In this document: piece by piece, positions 43,358-53,300 of the stretch
How the letters are laid out: each line of letters begins with the position of its first letter
Position numbering within the stretch: the stretch's first letter is position 1
NCBI RefSeq assembly: GCF_002895435.1
Contig: NZ_POYJ01000005.1
Span: 62,001 to 126,000 of the forward strand
Reading direction: 5' to 3'
Source: Aquimarina sediminis
GTDB lineage: Bacteria > Bacteroidota > Bacteroidia > Flavobacteriales > Flavobacteriaceae
Length of the DNA stretch: 64,000 nucleotides
Made by a program: the position numbers and the translations under genes
The notes under the pieces: model-generated
The model's input: the letters and a program-made list of their open reading frames with translations, nothing else
Told to the model about the DNA's origin: nothing
Database searches by the model: none

Positions 43358-44695
43358 CTACCTAAAAATCTCTGAAGGAAACACAACGAGGCTTTCGTGG
43401 CCATTTTTTCCTACTGACGCTATCCCAAAAAAGAAATTATCAATAACGATACCATCTAGAACAAAATTGTCAACATCCCCTACAAAACGGCTATGATCCC
43501 AGGTTGGAGATGTAGTGTCTCTCCAATAAATTTTATATCCTAGAATATTTGAGTCATTGACTTTTTTCCACTTAAATTTTACAGATGGTTCTACAATTCC
43601 TCCTATTTTTACTTCAGATGGAGCAGGAGGTGCCCAAGCTATACTGGCAAGGTTTATAGCATTTACTGCGGTTAGTTTTGCTGCATAATCAAAATTAACA
43701 TGTTCTATAACATCACCATATTTAATTCCATTTTCTTCTCTTATATCTTGATGTTGTTGTGTGTAATTTTCATGAGCTTCCATGATTCTGATTCCAGCAA
43801 ACCCTACATCATTAAAGGGCCTGTGATGCCCTCCTCGCCCAAATCGGTCTAATCGATAAACCATCATTGGATTCATTTCTGGCATATATGTTTTTACTGT
43901 TTTATGAATATATCTTGCGAGTTGTCTTGATATACCATCTACTTCTCCACCATAGAATCGTCTGGATTTTCTTTGTTTCTCGGTTTCGGTAGGAGGGATA
44001 GGCTCTGAAAATATTCTGAAAGTTCTATTATCAATCACACCATCTACTCCTTTGATATTGCCAATCATATCGTTATTCATAACTCCTACGATATCCCATT
44101 TTTTTTCTTTAGCATATTGAGCTAAGCCTTTGCCTCCAAATAGTCCTTGTTCTTCGCCTGATAAACCTACATAAATGATACTTTGATCAAATTGATATTT
44201 GGATAGAACTCTGGCGGCTTCAATAGTTCCGGCCATACCGCTGGCATTGTCATTAGCCCCAGGAGAATCTGAAGTATAATTGTTTGGGTTAGTTACTCGA
44301 GAATCAATGTCACCGCTCATCATAATGAAACGATTAGGATATTTCGTTCCTCTTTGTATGGCAACCACATTTACAACGACAACATCTTTTACAATACGTT
44401 GATTTGCTCCTTTTTTTACCAGATCTTTTTGATAAAATACCTCTAAGCAATTATTACAATCTTTAGAAATGTTATCAAATTCTGATTTAATCCATCTTCT
44501 TGCTGCTCCAATACCTCTTGTTGTTGAAACGGTATCACTTAGTGTATGACGAGTTCCAAAATCAGAAAGGGTCTTTATATCATTTTTAATTCGTTTTGAA
44601 GAGACCGTATTAATGATGTCATAAATTTTTTTATCTGTTTGCCCTATTAATATAGTTGATATTAAAAGTAAAGTTGAGGTAAGAAATGTTTTCAT
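43358..44695 (-). CDS. M28 family metallopeptidase with C-terminal FnIII-like domain
   Basis: 445 residues with a signal peptide (~1-19). The M28 zinc site: SGDIDSR (127-133) where GHxDS is usual, so the first His is Asp129; GANDNASG (147-154) with Asp149; SGEEQG with Glu181/182; NNDMIG with Asp209; GRGGHHRP with His290. The chemistry around these is otherwise intact. The C-terminal ~90 residues (APSEVKIGGIVEPSVKFKWK to YKIYWRD) resemble a fibronectin type III module. Adjacent M1 gene and the uptake locus upstream suggest peptide degradation. Confidence 0.85.
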   Translation of the reverse strand: MKTFLTSTLLLISTILIGQTDKKIYDIINTVSSKRIKNDIKTLSDFGTRHTLSDTVSTTRGIGAARRWIKSEFDNISKDCNNCLEVFYQKDLVKKGANQRIVKDVVVVNVVAIQRGTKYPNRFIMMSGDIDSRVTNPNNYTSDSPGANDNASGMAGTIEAARVLSKYQFDQSIIYVGLSGEEQGLFGGKGLAQYAKEKKWDIVGVMNNDMIGNIKGVDGVIDNRTFRIFSEPIPPTETEKQRKSRRFYGGEVDGISRQLARYIHKTVKTYMPEMNPMMVYRLDRFGRGGHHRPFNDVGFAGIRIMEAHENYTQQHQDIREENGIKYGDVIEHVNFDYAAKLTAVNAINLASIAWAPPAPSEVKIGGIVEPSVKFKWKKVNDSNILGYKIYWRDTTSPTWDHSRFVGDVDNFVLDGIVIDNFFFGIASVGKNGHESLVVFPSEIFR

Positions 44696-44778
44696 TTGTG
44701 TTAATTTGATCGCCTAATTTAAATAAAAGCGGTAAAGAACAGGATACCCTTAACAAATTTATAAGAAGGGGTAAGGAC

Positions 44779-46305
44779 TTATTTTAAAAACGTTACCTTA
44801 GAAATTTTACCGTTTTTTACTTCATAAATGGCAACTGCATTTAGGTTTTTTCCGTTAATAGTTAAAAACTCTTCGTCAATAACTTTGTTTCCCATTACTA
44901 TTCGGTTGTTAATTTTACAATTTAAATCTGGAGTGGTATTAAAAAAATCCGAATAATTTTCTTTTAGTTTTTCTCTACCTTCATATAGAAACTCATTAGG
45001 AAAGTTATATATTTTGATATCATTTGCAAAGGTATTTGTAAATGCATTGATATCTCTGGCGTTGTACGCATCTAATTGTTGTTGTACAATTTTTTTGATG
45101 TTCTTTTCTTCTATATCTTGCTGAGGTCGAATAAAAGTGACTTTATCAATTTTTTCATTTTTCACTTCATAAATTGATGCAACTCTTACATTTTTATCAT
45201 TATAGGTAACATATTCTTCATCGATTACTTTATTCCCAAATACGATACGATGTCTAATCTCGCAATGCAAGTTTGTTTGCTCTTTAAATTTTTTGGCATA
45301 ATAGGGGCGCATCTCTTCTCGTCCTTTGTACCTTAGGGAGTCGGGATAATTGTAAATAGATGTATTGGTAGCATAAGTAGATAAAAACGAATCTATTTTT
45401 CTAGAATTGTATGCTTCTAACTGTTTTTGAACAATATGCTCTGGAGAGACATCAGATACTACGGCAAGCATATTTCCTTCTGGATTCGTAGCAATCCTAG
45501 AAATAGTACCGATTTCTTTGTCAATAAAAGAGTAAAACATACTCCAGTCAGAATCTGTTTTTGGATTATATTTGAAAATTCTAGTTCCTTTTCCCATCAG
45601 AATAGTTCCATCCGGCAACCAACACATATCTTCTGATTCTGAAATTGTATTAATAATTTTTTTGGTAGTTCTCGTTATTGGATTGACCGATTTAATTTCC
45701 CAGGTGGTTCCTTCTTTGCTTATATAGCTAATCAGATTCGAATTTGGTATTTTATGTAGTGACCTTCCTATATTTTTTTGAATAGTATTAGTGGTTTTAT
45801 CCTTGGTATTAGATAGAACAAGAGAGAGAGCATTTTCTTTTAGGACAGAAGAAACTATGATATCTTTATTATACCAAGTGTGATATCCAACTTTGAGATC
45901 TTCTAACAAAACCTTGGATTTTCCAGTTTTATAATCATATCGATAGAGTAGCTGTTTACCATCTTTATCCAATCGAATAGAAGAAATTTCGTTCAATCCG
46001 GGGATTTTGGTAGGGGAGTACTCACTACCATTTGGTGTAGCTGAGATCCATTGTGTTTTCTTATCATTGATAAGATAGGCAGCGATATCTGTTTGATTAT
46101 TGCGAGTAGAAGAAAAAAGGACAATAGAGTCATTAATAAAGGAAGGTTGATTATCATACCCTATATTATTAGATATATTTCTTTTGTTGTCAAGAGTGGT
46201 TTTTTGTTCTTTTTCAACGAGGTCGAAAAGGTAAACTTCTGTATTGGTCTGAGAAACTACAGAAAGAGTTACTAATAGAAACAAAAGTGCAACTATATTC
46301 TTCAT
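44779..46305 (-). CDS. Secreted beta-propeller protein with tandem NTF2-like domains
   Basis: 508 residues with a signal peptide (~1-18). Residues ~20-285 form WD40/PD40-like blades (for example IRLDKDGKQLLYRYDYKTGK, SEDMCWLPDGTILMGKGTR). After that come two near-duplicate SnoaL-type modules, ~290-400 and ~401-508: LEAYNSRKIDSFLSTYATNT against LDAYNARDINAFTNTFANDI, and VFGNKVIDEEYVTYNDKNVR against VMGNKVIDEEFLTINGKNLN. The pairing of propeller and NTF2 repeats in one chain is unusual. No activity is assigned. Same direction as the peptidases. Confidence 0.75.
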   Translation of the reverse strand: MKNIVALLFLLVTLSVVSQTNTEVYLFDLVEKEQKTTLDNKRNISNNIGYDNQPSFINDSIVLFSSTRNNQTDIAAYLINDKKTQWISATPNGSEYSPTKIPGLNEISSIRLDKDGKQLLYRYDYKTGKSKVLLEDLKVGYHTWYNKDIIVSSVLKENALSLVLSNTKDKTTNTIQKNIGRSLHKIPNSNLISYISKEGTTWEIKSVNPITRTTKKIINTISESEDMCWLPDGTILMGKGTRIFKYNPKTDSDWSMFYSFIDKEIGTISRIATNPEGNMLAVVSDVSPEHIVQKQLEAYNSRKIDSFLSTYATNTSIYNYPDSLRYKGREEMRPYYAKKFKEQTNLHCEIRHRIVFGNKVIDEEYVTYNDKNVRVASIYEVKNEKIDKVTFIRPQQDIEEKNIKKIVQQQLDAYNARDINAFTNTFANDIKIYNFPNEFLYEGREKLKENYSDFFNTTPDLNCKINNRIVMGNKVIDEEFLTINGKNLNAVAIYEVKNGKISKVTFLK

Positions 46306-46396
46306 TGTTTTTGTTTCTAAAATACATTTAAATCTTGAACATAATCTTAAGTAAATGTTAATGTGATTTGTGTTGGCAATTCAGAATAAGGATTAA

Positions 46397-46432
46397 CGAA
46401 AAAACCCAGAACATAAATGCTCCGGGTTTTCG
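46397..46432 (-). terminator. Terminator of the second SusC/SusD operon
   Basis: AAAACCC (46401-46407) pairs with GGGTTTT (46424-46430), flanked on the minus strand by a T-run (stem reads into TTTTTTCG). It is 60 bp past the DUF4302 gene stop and separates the operon from the propeller gene. Confidence 0.7.
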
Positions 46433-46491
46433 AAAGTTGAGTTAGAAAGGCTATTGAGGGAACAATAGTTTGCCTTTATTTTTTTAATATG

Positions 46492-47874
46492 TTAGAACCA
46501 TACTGCATAAACACTTAGAGATGGATCTTGTACACTTAAAAGTGTTCCTGCTAAGTTTGAAAAACTAGCAATATCAGATTGGAAAGAACCTCTATCTGTA
46601 TAAATAAGTCCGTCTGGATTACCAAAGAAACTTAATAGACCTATTACCCTACTTTCAAAGAATCCACTGTTACCTGGATTACCCTCTGTTGGGTTTGGTC
46701 CTTGATAGCTTAAAACTAACTTTTTATCTACTATAGTTGCTTCAAAATCATAAACACCAGTAAAAAAGGCTCCATCAGATGGTCTGGTAAAACCAATAGT
46801 AAGTCTTGTATTTATACCATCAGCGTTAGGATCTGTAGTGAATATAAATTGCTCGTAAACCAAACCAAAAGGAGCAACATCTGCATTGATTTGTGCAATT
46901 ATACCCTTAAACCCATCAGAAGTAAGAGGGCTATCACCTAATGCTCCAGGACGATAAAGAAATCTATTTCCAGAAGCACTTTGACCGATACCAAAAATGT
47001 CATTATTGATATAAAGAGGTAAACTAGAAGGTGCAATAACCGCAGTATTTCCATCTACCGTTGAAGTAAAGGTATTTGTCACTTCATCATAAGTAAATAC
47101 TTGAAAATCAGCGCCACCGTAAGTAACAGGATTCACCAAGGTAAAACCATTTTCTGTTAGTTCAATAGCGAGCTCATCTATTTTTTGATTATTATCAGCA
47201 TCATCATAGATGACATTACCAATTCTAGTAAGCCCATCATAAGAAAATGATCCCGAAAATACAATATCTGAGGCAGAATTGGTAACCGTAATTCCTCTAA
47301 AAAGAAGTGGTGTGTTATGACCATCTTTAACACGTTCATCCAGACCCTGAAGTTTCTCTACATTTTCTTTATCAGTAGCGGTAGCTTTAATCAAAGTAAG
47401 AGTTGATTTATCCTCTCCTTGATCAGTTTTACTTCTTAGTTCAATCTTATCACTACTAACACTTTCGATTGTGAACTCGAATTCTGCACCTAATCTAAAT
47501 TGTTCGGCTTCAAACAAGCTATGTAATGCAGAGTAGTTTTCAAAAACCAACTCTGGTAATTGACTTTTTCCAACTCTGTAGGTAGTTGGTATGTCATCTT
47601 CACCACTATTATGATCAGATACTATGGTAACGTTATTATCTGTATTAAACTTAAGGTATATATTATATACCCCTGTAACGTCATTTCCTGGGCGATAATC
47701 GGCTTTCCATCCAAACTCAGCATCTGTTAGTGTTTTTTTGTAACTACTTAATTGCTCATCAACACGACTATCAATGTCTTGATCAAATAATGGCTCTACT
47801 TCATTATCAGTACTACAAGCCGTAAAGACTATAGCGATAATAAGTAATATATATATATTTATATTTTTTAACAT
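46492..47874 (-). CDS. DUF4302 domain lipoprotein of the second SusC/SusD locus
   Basis: 460 residues with a lipoprotein signal (IIAIVFTACSTD, lipidated Cys20). The early part EQLSSYKKTLTDAEFGWKADYRPGNDVTGVYNIYLKF (in part: SYKKTLTDAEFGWKADYRP) is the DUF4302 hallmark, followed by long beta-rich stretches. Such proteins accompany SusC/SusD with zinc metallohydrolase lipoproteins and probably sit on the cell surface as substrate-binding accessories. The last gene of its operon, 16 bp after the metallohydrolase. Confidence 0.85.
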   Translation of the reverse strand: MLKNINIYILLIIAIVFTACSTDNEVEPLFDQDIDSRVDEQLSSYKKTLTDAEFGWKADYRPGNDVTGVYNIYLKFNTDNNVTIVSDHNSGEDDIPTTYRVGKSQLPELVFENYSALHSLFEAEQFRLGAEFEFTIESVSSDKIELRSKTDQGEDKSTLTLIKATATDKENVEKLQGLDERVKDGHNTPLLFRGITVTNSASDIVFSGSFSYDGLTRIGNVIYDDADNNQKIDELAIELTENGFTLVNPVTYGGADFQVFTYDEVTNTFTSTVDGNTAVIAPSSLPLYINNDIFGIGQSASGNRFLYRPGALGDSPLTSDGFKGIIAQINADVAPFGLVYEQFIFTTDPNADGINTRLTIGFTRPSDGAFFTGVYDFEATIVDKKLVLSYQGPNPTEGNPGNSGFFESRVIGLLSFFGNPDGLIYTDRGSFQSDIASFSNLAGTLLSVQDPSLSVYAVWF

Positions 47875-47890
47875 GTTGTTCTAAATTTAA

Positions 47891-48802
47891 TTAGTTAATA
47901 CTGTTTAGAAATTCATCTCTTAAAGTAAAAAGATCGATTCCAACATCTTCTTTCATATATTTTACTACAGCATCGTATTTCTGTTGGATACGGGCTTTAC
48001 CTGTGTTAATATCTGCACAATTAGCAGGAGCTGTAGGAGAAGAACAGTCTATTGGAGTAAGGTAAGTTGCTTCAAAAACAGCAGGGTCTGTGGTTACAAT
48101 ATAAGCTATGATTTCAGCAAAATCCTCACCAACTGCCGAAGTACCGTATGGAGTAACCATACCTCTTATAATAGCACTTTCTTGAGTTTCTTGTGTCCAT
48201 GTTCCTTGAGAAGTGTAGTCATCACTAGAGATTTTGAAAAATGCCTCTACATCAAAATTAAAATTTTGATCTACGATATGAGCAAATTCATGGTGCAAAG
48301 TTCTAAACGTCTGTATAATCCATGCGGTATTGTCTGGAGCATATTCATTAGCTTGTGTTAGCGTTACTCTAACCCCAGCATCTGCAACTCCTAGTGTGAT
48401 TGTTCCGTCACCATTAAAAAGGGGAGAGCCTATTAAAACAATTTCTGCTGGAAAATATGCCCTTAAGAAATCTTCTCCCCGATCAGAAGCTTTATTATAC
48501 GGTTCGATCCATGCTTGCTTAATTAGTTCAGCAATTGGTTGAACTACATCTCTACGTGGTGGTGTAGCCGATTTTGTAGGGTCAATATATCTATCTACAA
48601 ACTTATAAATTACATCACATCCATACGGATCTCTAAATTCGTTTTTTAGAAATACATCAAGGGGATCTGTTGATTCTGCTTCAGTTTCAAATATAGTAGT
48701 TGGTTGTAATGTTTCTTCTCTATCACACCCAGAAATTATTACTAAACCTAGGATGATAAACAATATCCTTTGTATTACTGTTTTTTGTGTTTTCATAATC
48801 AA
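47891..48802 (-). CDS. Substrate-import-associated zinc metallohydrolase lipoprotein
   Basis: 303 residues with a lipoprotein signal (LVIISGC, Cys26). HHEFAHIVDQ provides the zinc motif HEFAH (171-175). The later AVGEDFAEIIAYIV could supply a further Glu ligand. This is the known family of HExxH lipoproteins found beside TonB-dependent receptors and SusD. It should act at the surface on peptides or a bound ligand before SusC import. It is 5 bp after the susD gene. An alternative start is the ATG at 48796. Confidence 0.88.
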   Translation of the reverse strand: MIMKTQKTVIQRILFIILGLVIISGCDREETLQPTTIFETEAESTDPLDVFLKNEFRDPYGCDVIYKFVDRYIDPTKSATPPRRDVVQPIAELIKQAWIEPYNKASDRGEDFLRAYFPAEIVLIGSPLFNGDGTITLGVADAGVRVTLTQANEYAPDNTAWIIQTFRTLHHEFAHIVDQNFNFDVEAFFKISSDDYTSQGTWTQETQESAIIRGMVTPYGTSAVGEDFAEIIAYIVTTDPAVFEATYLTPIDCSSPTAPANCADINTGKARIQQKYDAVVKYMKEDVGIDLFTLRDEFLNSIN

Positions 48803-48807
48803 TATTT

Positions 48808-50289
48808 TTATCTAGGGTTAGGTGTTAATCCGAATGAAAGAGCATCATCAGGAATTTGTATAGCTTTTCTCAAATCGTTGGCAGTAAGTTCAAAAGTTCC
48901 TCCACCTTCACTCACAGGTAATATGTGAGTAACGGGGATATTAAATCTTTTGATATCAAACCAGCGTAACCCATGATCTACGAATTCCTTCTTTCTTTCG
49001 TCTAATAGTAACTGAGTAATAGCATCTGTTTCATTACTTGCAGTATAAAATGTAACAAGTGCGGCTAGATCTGTATATTGATTGCCTGCATACCTATTAT
49101 TGGCAATAATATTAATATCTGCAAGGGCAGAAGCCTGATCTCCAAGAAATAAATTGGCTTCAGCTCTGTTTAGTATAACTTCTTCACCTTTAAGTTCTTG
49201 AGAAATGTGATAAGCTAATCCTGAATTAGAAGAAAGATTCTCTCTAAAGAAATATTCTCGTAGTCTTGAAAGGTGTCTAGAGTCTGTTCCTACGTTCCAT
49301 ATTCCGGTAGATGTTCTAGCATCTGCTACCCCAAAAATATTCGAAAAAATATTGTTTATATCTGTAATATTTGCTCTGTAACCTATATTACGTCGTTGGA
49401 AAGTACTAAATTTTTGTACCACCATGACATTACTATCATCTTCAGGGTTACCATACTTATCTGCAATATTATTATAACCCGATCCTGTAAGTAAAGAGTA
49501 GTCTTTTACGTAAACTTCTGGAGTTCCTCCTAGGAATAAGTCACTGTATTTTTTGCAATTAGCATAATCCTTTTTCCATAGGTAAAACCTTGATGCAAAG
49601 GCCTGAGCAGCTTTTTTAGTAAAATGATATTTTTTAGTCCCTGTGAAAAAGTTATCATCTATAAGGGCTAATCCAGCTAATAAATCTTTTTCAACCAGAT
49701 CATAAACTTCAGCTACCGTGTTTCGCTTATAGCTAGGTAGGAATTCTGTCTCAGGCTCTAATACATAAGGTACTCCTAAATTGGTAGAAGCATTTTGATC
49801 GTAATGCATACCGAACATATTAACCAACATAAAGTGATTATATGCTCTAGATACAAGGGCTTCACCTTTTACAGCACTTTTTAAATCTTGATCTCCTTCG
49901 AGATTATCGATAACCGCTAATACTTCATTGGTTTGGGCAATTGCTTCATATGTTTGATCCCAAAAGTAAGTTGGTGTATCTTGAAAAATAGCAGTTACTT
50001 TATCCCAAGTGTATATTTGGGTATCTTGAAGACGTATTGTGTTTCCTCCTGTAGTTTGTATCACACCGTCGCCATCTGGGTTTCCTGTAGGACCTACTAA
50101 ATCAGTATATGCATCCGTAAAAGCATAGCTACCCTGTGAGTATGCGTCTGCAACAATTTTGGCTGCTTTTTCAACGCTATCCAACTCTAGTCTATCATCA
50201 GGAGCTTCATCCAAATATTTCTCGCAACTTGCACTAATAGTAACAAGAAGAAGTAATAGTATATATGGTATTATTTTATAGTTCTTCAT
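48808..50289 (-). CDS. SusD/RagB-like outer-membrane lipoprotein (locus 2)
   Basis: 493 residues with a lipoprotein signal ending TISASC, then EKYLDEAPDDRLELDSVE, a typical RagB/SusD start. GEALVSRAYNHFMLVNMFGMHYD and AAQAFASRFYLWKKDYANCKKYSD are SusD TPR-type helices, and LLDERKKEFVDHGLRWFDIKRF is the conserved final segment. Twelve bases separate it from susC. Differs in family branch from the SusD at 7032, so the two loci probably bind different ligands. Confidence 0.93.
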   Translation of the reverse strand: MKNYKIIPYILLLLLVTISASCEKYLDEAPDDRLELDSVEKAAKIVADAYSQGSYAFTDAYTDLVGPTGNPDGDGVIQTTGGNTIRLQDTQIYTWDKVTAIFQDTPTYFWDQTYEAIAQTNEVLAVIDNLEGDQDLKSAVKGEALVSRAYNHFMLVNMFGMHYDQNASTNLGVPYVLEPETEFLPSYKRNTVAEVYDLVEKDLLAGLALIDDNFFTGTKKYHFTKKAAQAFASRFYLWKKDYANCKKYSDLFLGGTPEVYVKDYSLLTGSGYNNIADKYGNPEDDSNVMVVQKFSTFQRRNIGYRANITDINNIFSNIFGVADARTSTGIWNVGTDSRHLSRLREYFFRENLSSNSGLAYHISQELKGEEVILNRAEANLFLGDQASALADINIIANNRYAGNQYTDLAALVTFYTASNETDAITQLLLDERKKEFVDHGLRWFDIKRFNIPVTHILPVSEGGGTFELTANDLRKAIQIPDDALSFGLTPNPR

Positions 50290-50301
50290 AGTTTTAGTTT
50301 T

Positions 50302-53300
50302 TTAGAATCCAACATTTAGTGAAAGAGAAACGGTTTTAGGTACAGGTAATGCAGCTCCTCCTGCATTAAAGAATTCTGGATCCTGACCATTTAAACCTTT
50401 ATCAGAGTACAGTAAGAATAGATTTTCTCCCTGTAAACGAATTCTTGCCGAACTAAGACCTAATTTTTTAGCATAGTCAGAAGGAACTGTGTATCCTAAT
50501 GCTATAGATCTCATACGTGCATAGGTACCATCTACTACTCGTAAGTCACTATTGTTGTATAATTGGTATGCATTATCACCTGTAAATACAATACCATTGT
50601 TTACAAAACCGTTAAGCTGATTTATTATAATACGGTTATCTAGTATTGCAGGAATGTTGGTTATATTTTCATCACCAGGAAGAGCCCATCTGTTAATAAG
50701 TTCTCCAGGAAGAGAATTAAAATCAGTATATGCAGCATCAAAATTACTATTTAAACGAATTTTGTAATCAAACTTAAATGAAATGTTTGTTGATAAAGAA
50801 AAACCAGCATATTTGAAAGTATTACTTAATCCACCAGCTCCTCTTGGCTGAGTAGGACCCTCATACTTTAGTATTTTTTCAATATCCTCTCTACTTTGAA
50901 GATCGATATTGGTTACTCTGTTATTATCAGCATCAAAGAATGTAGGAATACCATACTCATTTAAGCCTGCAAAACGTACAGAATATAGAGCAGAGATTTC
51001 ACGACCAGTAAATGGAGCTCCTGATGGAGAGATTAAATCTACCAGACGAGGATCAAATTTTAGTTCTTTTACTTCTTCAGTATTGTAACCTACATTAATA
51101 TTTGTTGACCATTCAAAGTTTCTAGTTTTTACATTTATAGTAGATAATGCAAATTCATATCCCTCTACGGCTAAATCAGCATAGTTCCCTCTTTTAAAAG
51201 CTTGACCACCAATACCACTGGTTTTAATATCACCAATAAGATCAAATGAATTACGGTTATAGTAACCTAATTCACCGGCCACTCTGTTGTTAAACATAGA
51301 GAATTCTAATCCAGCACTAAACTCTTTAAGTTTTTCAAAAGTTAAATTTGAGTTTTCTAAGGAATTAATTCTAATTACACTTTCTACATCTTGAGGGCGT
51401 AATGGTAAGGTACCTCTTAAATCAAGAGAAGCACTTGTGTTAGATGGACCTCTACCTCCTGATAAACCATAAGTTGCCTTTAATTTTAAAAGATCAACCC
51501 ATTCTGCTTTGAAGAAATCTTCTTTATCGATATTCCATGCACCACTAATATTATAATTGGTCAAATATCTTGAATCTGGACTAGATCCTTGTAGGTTTGA
51601 TCCATCATATCGTAATGTACCGTTAAGTGTGTATTTATTGTTTAGTGTATATCCTGCATTAAAGAAAAAACCAGTAAAACGATCTCTAAAATTTTCAATA
51701 TCAAAATACTGTCTGTTGTTATCTGTTAGTTGATCAATTGCATCAGGATTTGTATTAATCAAATATCCATTTTCATAAGAAATACCAATACCATTATATT
51801 CTCTACGTTGCCTTGTAGAGGATTTTATTTCCTGACCTAAAAGGAATGTAAATTGATGATTGTCTCCTATATATGGATTCCACGAAACAGAATTTCTCCA
51901 ATATACATAATCTAATATATCTTCATTAAAGATATTAACACCTCCTTCTGGTAATATAGAATAAGGTGGTCTGGTTAAATTATCTCTATCTTGATATAAG
52001 AACGGGTTTACGTTTGCCAAAACACCTTCGTCCGCTCTAAACGCTTCAGCTTGATTAGATTTGTCACCAATAATATGTTCTCTTTGAGTTATTGCTTTAC
52101 GGTAGTTAAAAACAGAATTAACAGTTAAATTATTGGCAATTTTATAATCCAAATCTGTTTGAAAAGTAATATCGGTTACATCGATATCTATATAGTTATT
52201 CTCTAACTCATGAATAATATTGAAAGGGGCATAGTTCTTTCTAAAAAATTCTAAATTTCCATTTTCATCATATGGAGTAACACTTCTACTGTTTGTTAAA
52301 GAAAAAGTGTAAGGATTAATCTCGAATTCACGATCAAATTCACCCGTTAAAGGGTTTAATGATCTGTCATTAGTTCCTGGAGCTCTTTGATCTCTGAAAC
52401 TACCTGTTAATGATGTGCTTACTGTAAATTTGTCTGTTAGGTTAAACTTAGTGTTTAACTTTGTAGTGTATCGCTGAGCTTGATCTCCAATAGTCTGCCC
52501 TTGGTCATTAAGGTAACTTGCCGAAAAATAGTAAACAGCATCATCACTACCTCCAGATATACTTAGAGAATGATTTTGTTGTAATGATAAGTCATTAAAA
52601 AGTGTTTTAAACCAGTCTGTATTTGCTACTTGGTAACGTCTAAAAAAATTATCTGCCAACTGCCCATTAGCTCCTATTTCTACATCATTTGTTCTTCTTA
52701 GGTTGTAATATTGTCCTAAAACACCGTAAGATTCAGCAAGTTGTGCAGTTGTAAGGTCAATCAGTCCTTTGTCAACTAATTCTGCATATACAGATAATTC
52801 TTGTTGAGAATTTAATACATTAAAATTTGTATATCGTGGTCTTAATCTGTAAGCAAAGTTGTTATTGTAGTTTACTCTTAAACTACCTCTTTTACCTTTT
52901 TTGGTAGTAATTACAATAACTCCGTTTTTTGCTCGAGCACCATACAAAGCCGTTGCCGAAGCATCCTTAAGAATAGAGAAACTTTGTATGTCATCAGGGT
53001 TTAATCCTGCAATAGAAGAACCTATTAACGAGTTAATATCTCCAGATGCTAAATCTTGTTGATCCAACTCTACATTATCTTCCAGGATTACTCCATCAAC
53101 TACCCAAATAGGGTTGTTATTACCATTAAGAGATGTATTACCTCTAATTCTAATTCTTGGAGAGGCTCCAAATGATCCAGATACGTTATCTACTACAACA
53201 CCAGCATCTCTTCCTTCCAAAAGTCGGGAAGCATCAGAAACACCATCAATTTTAATATCTTCAAGGTTAAGTTTTGTGGCAACACCGGCAAACAATCTAC

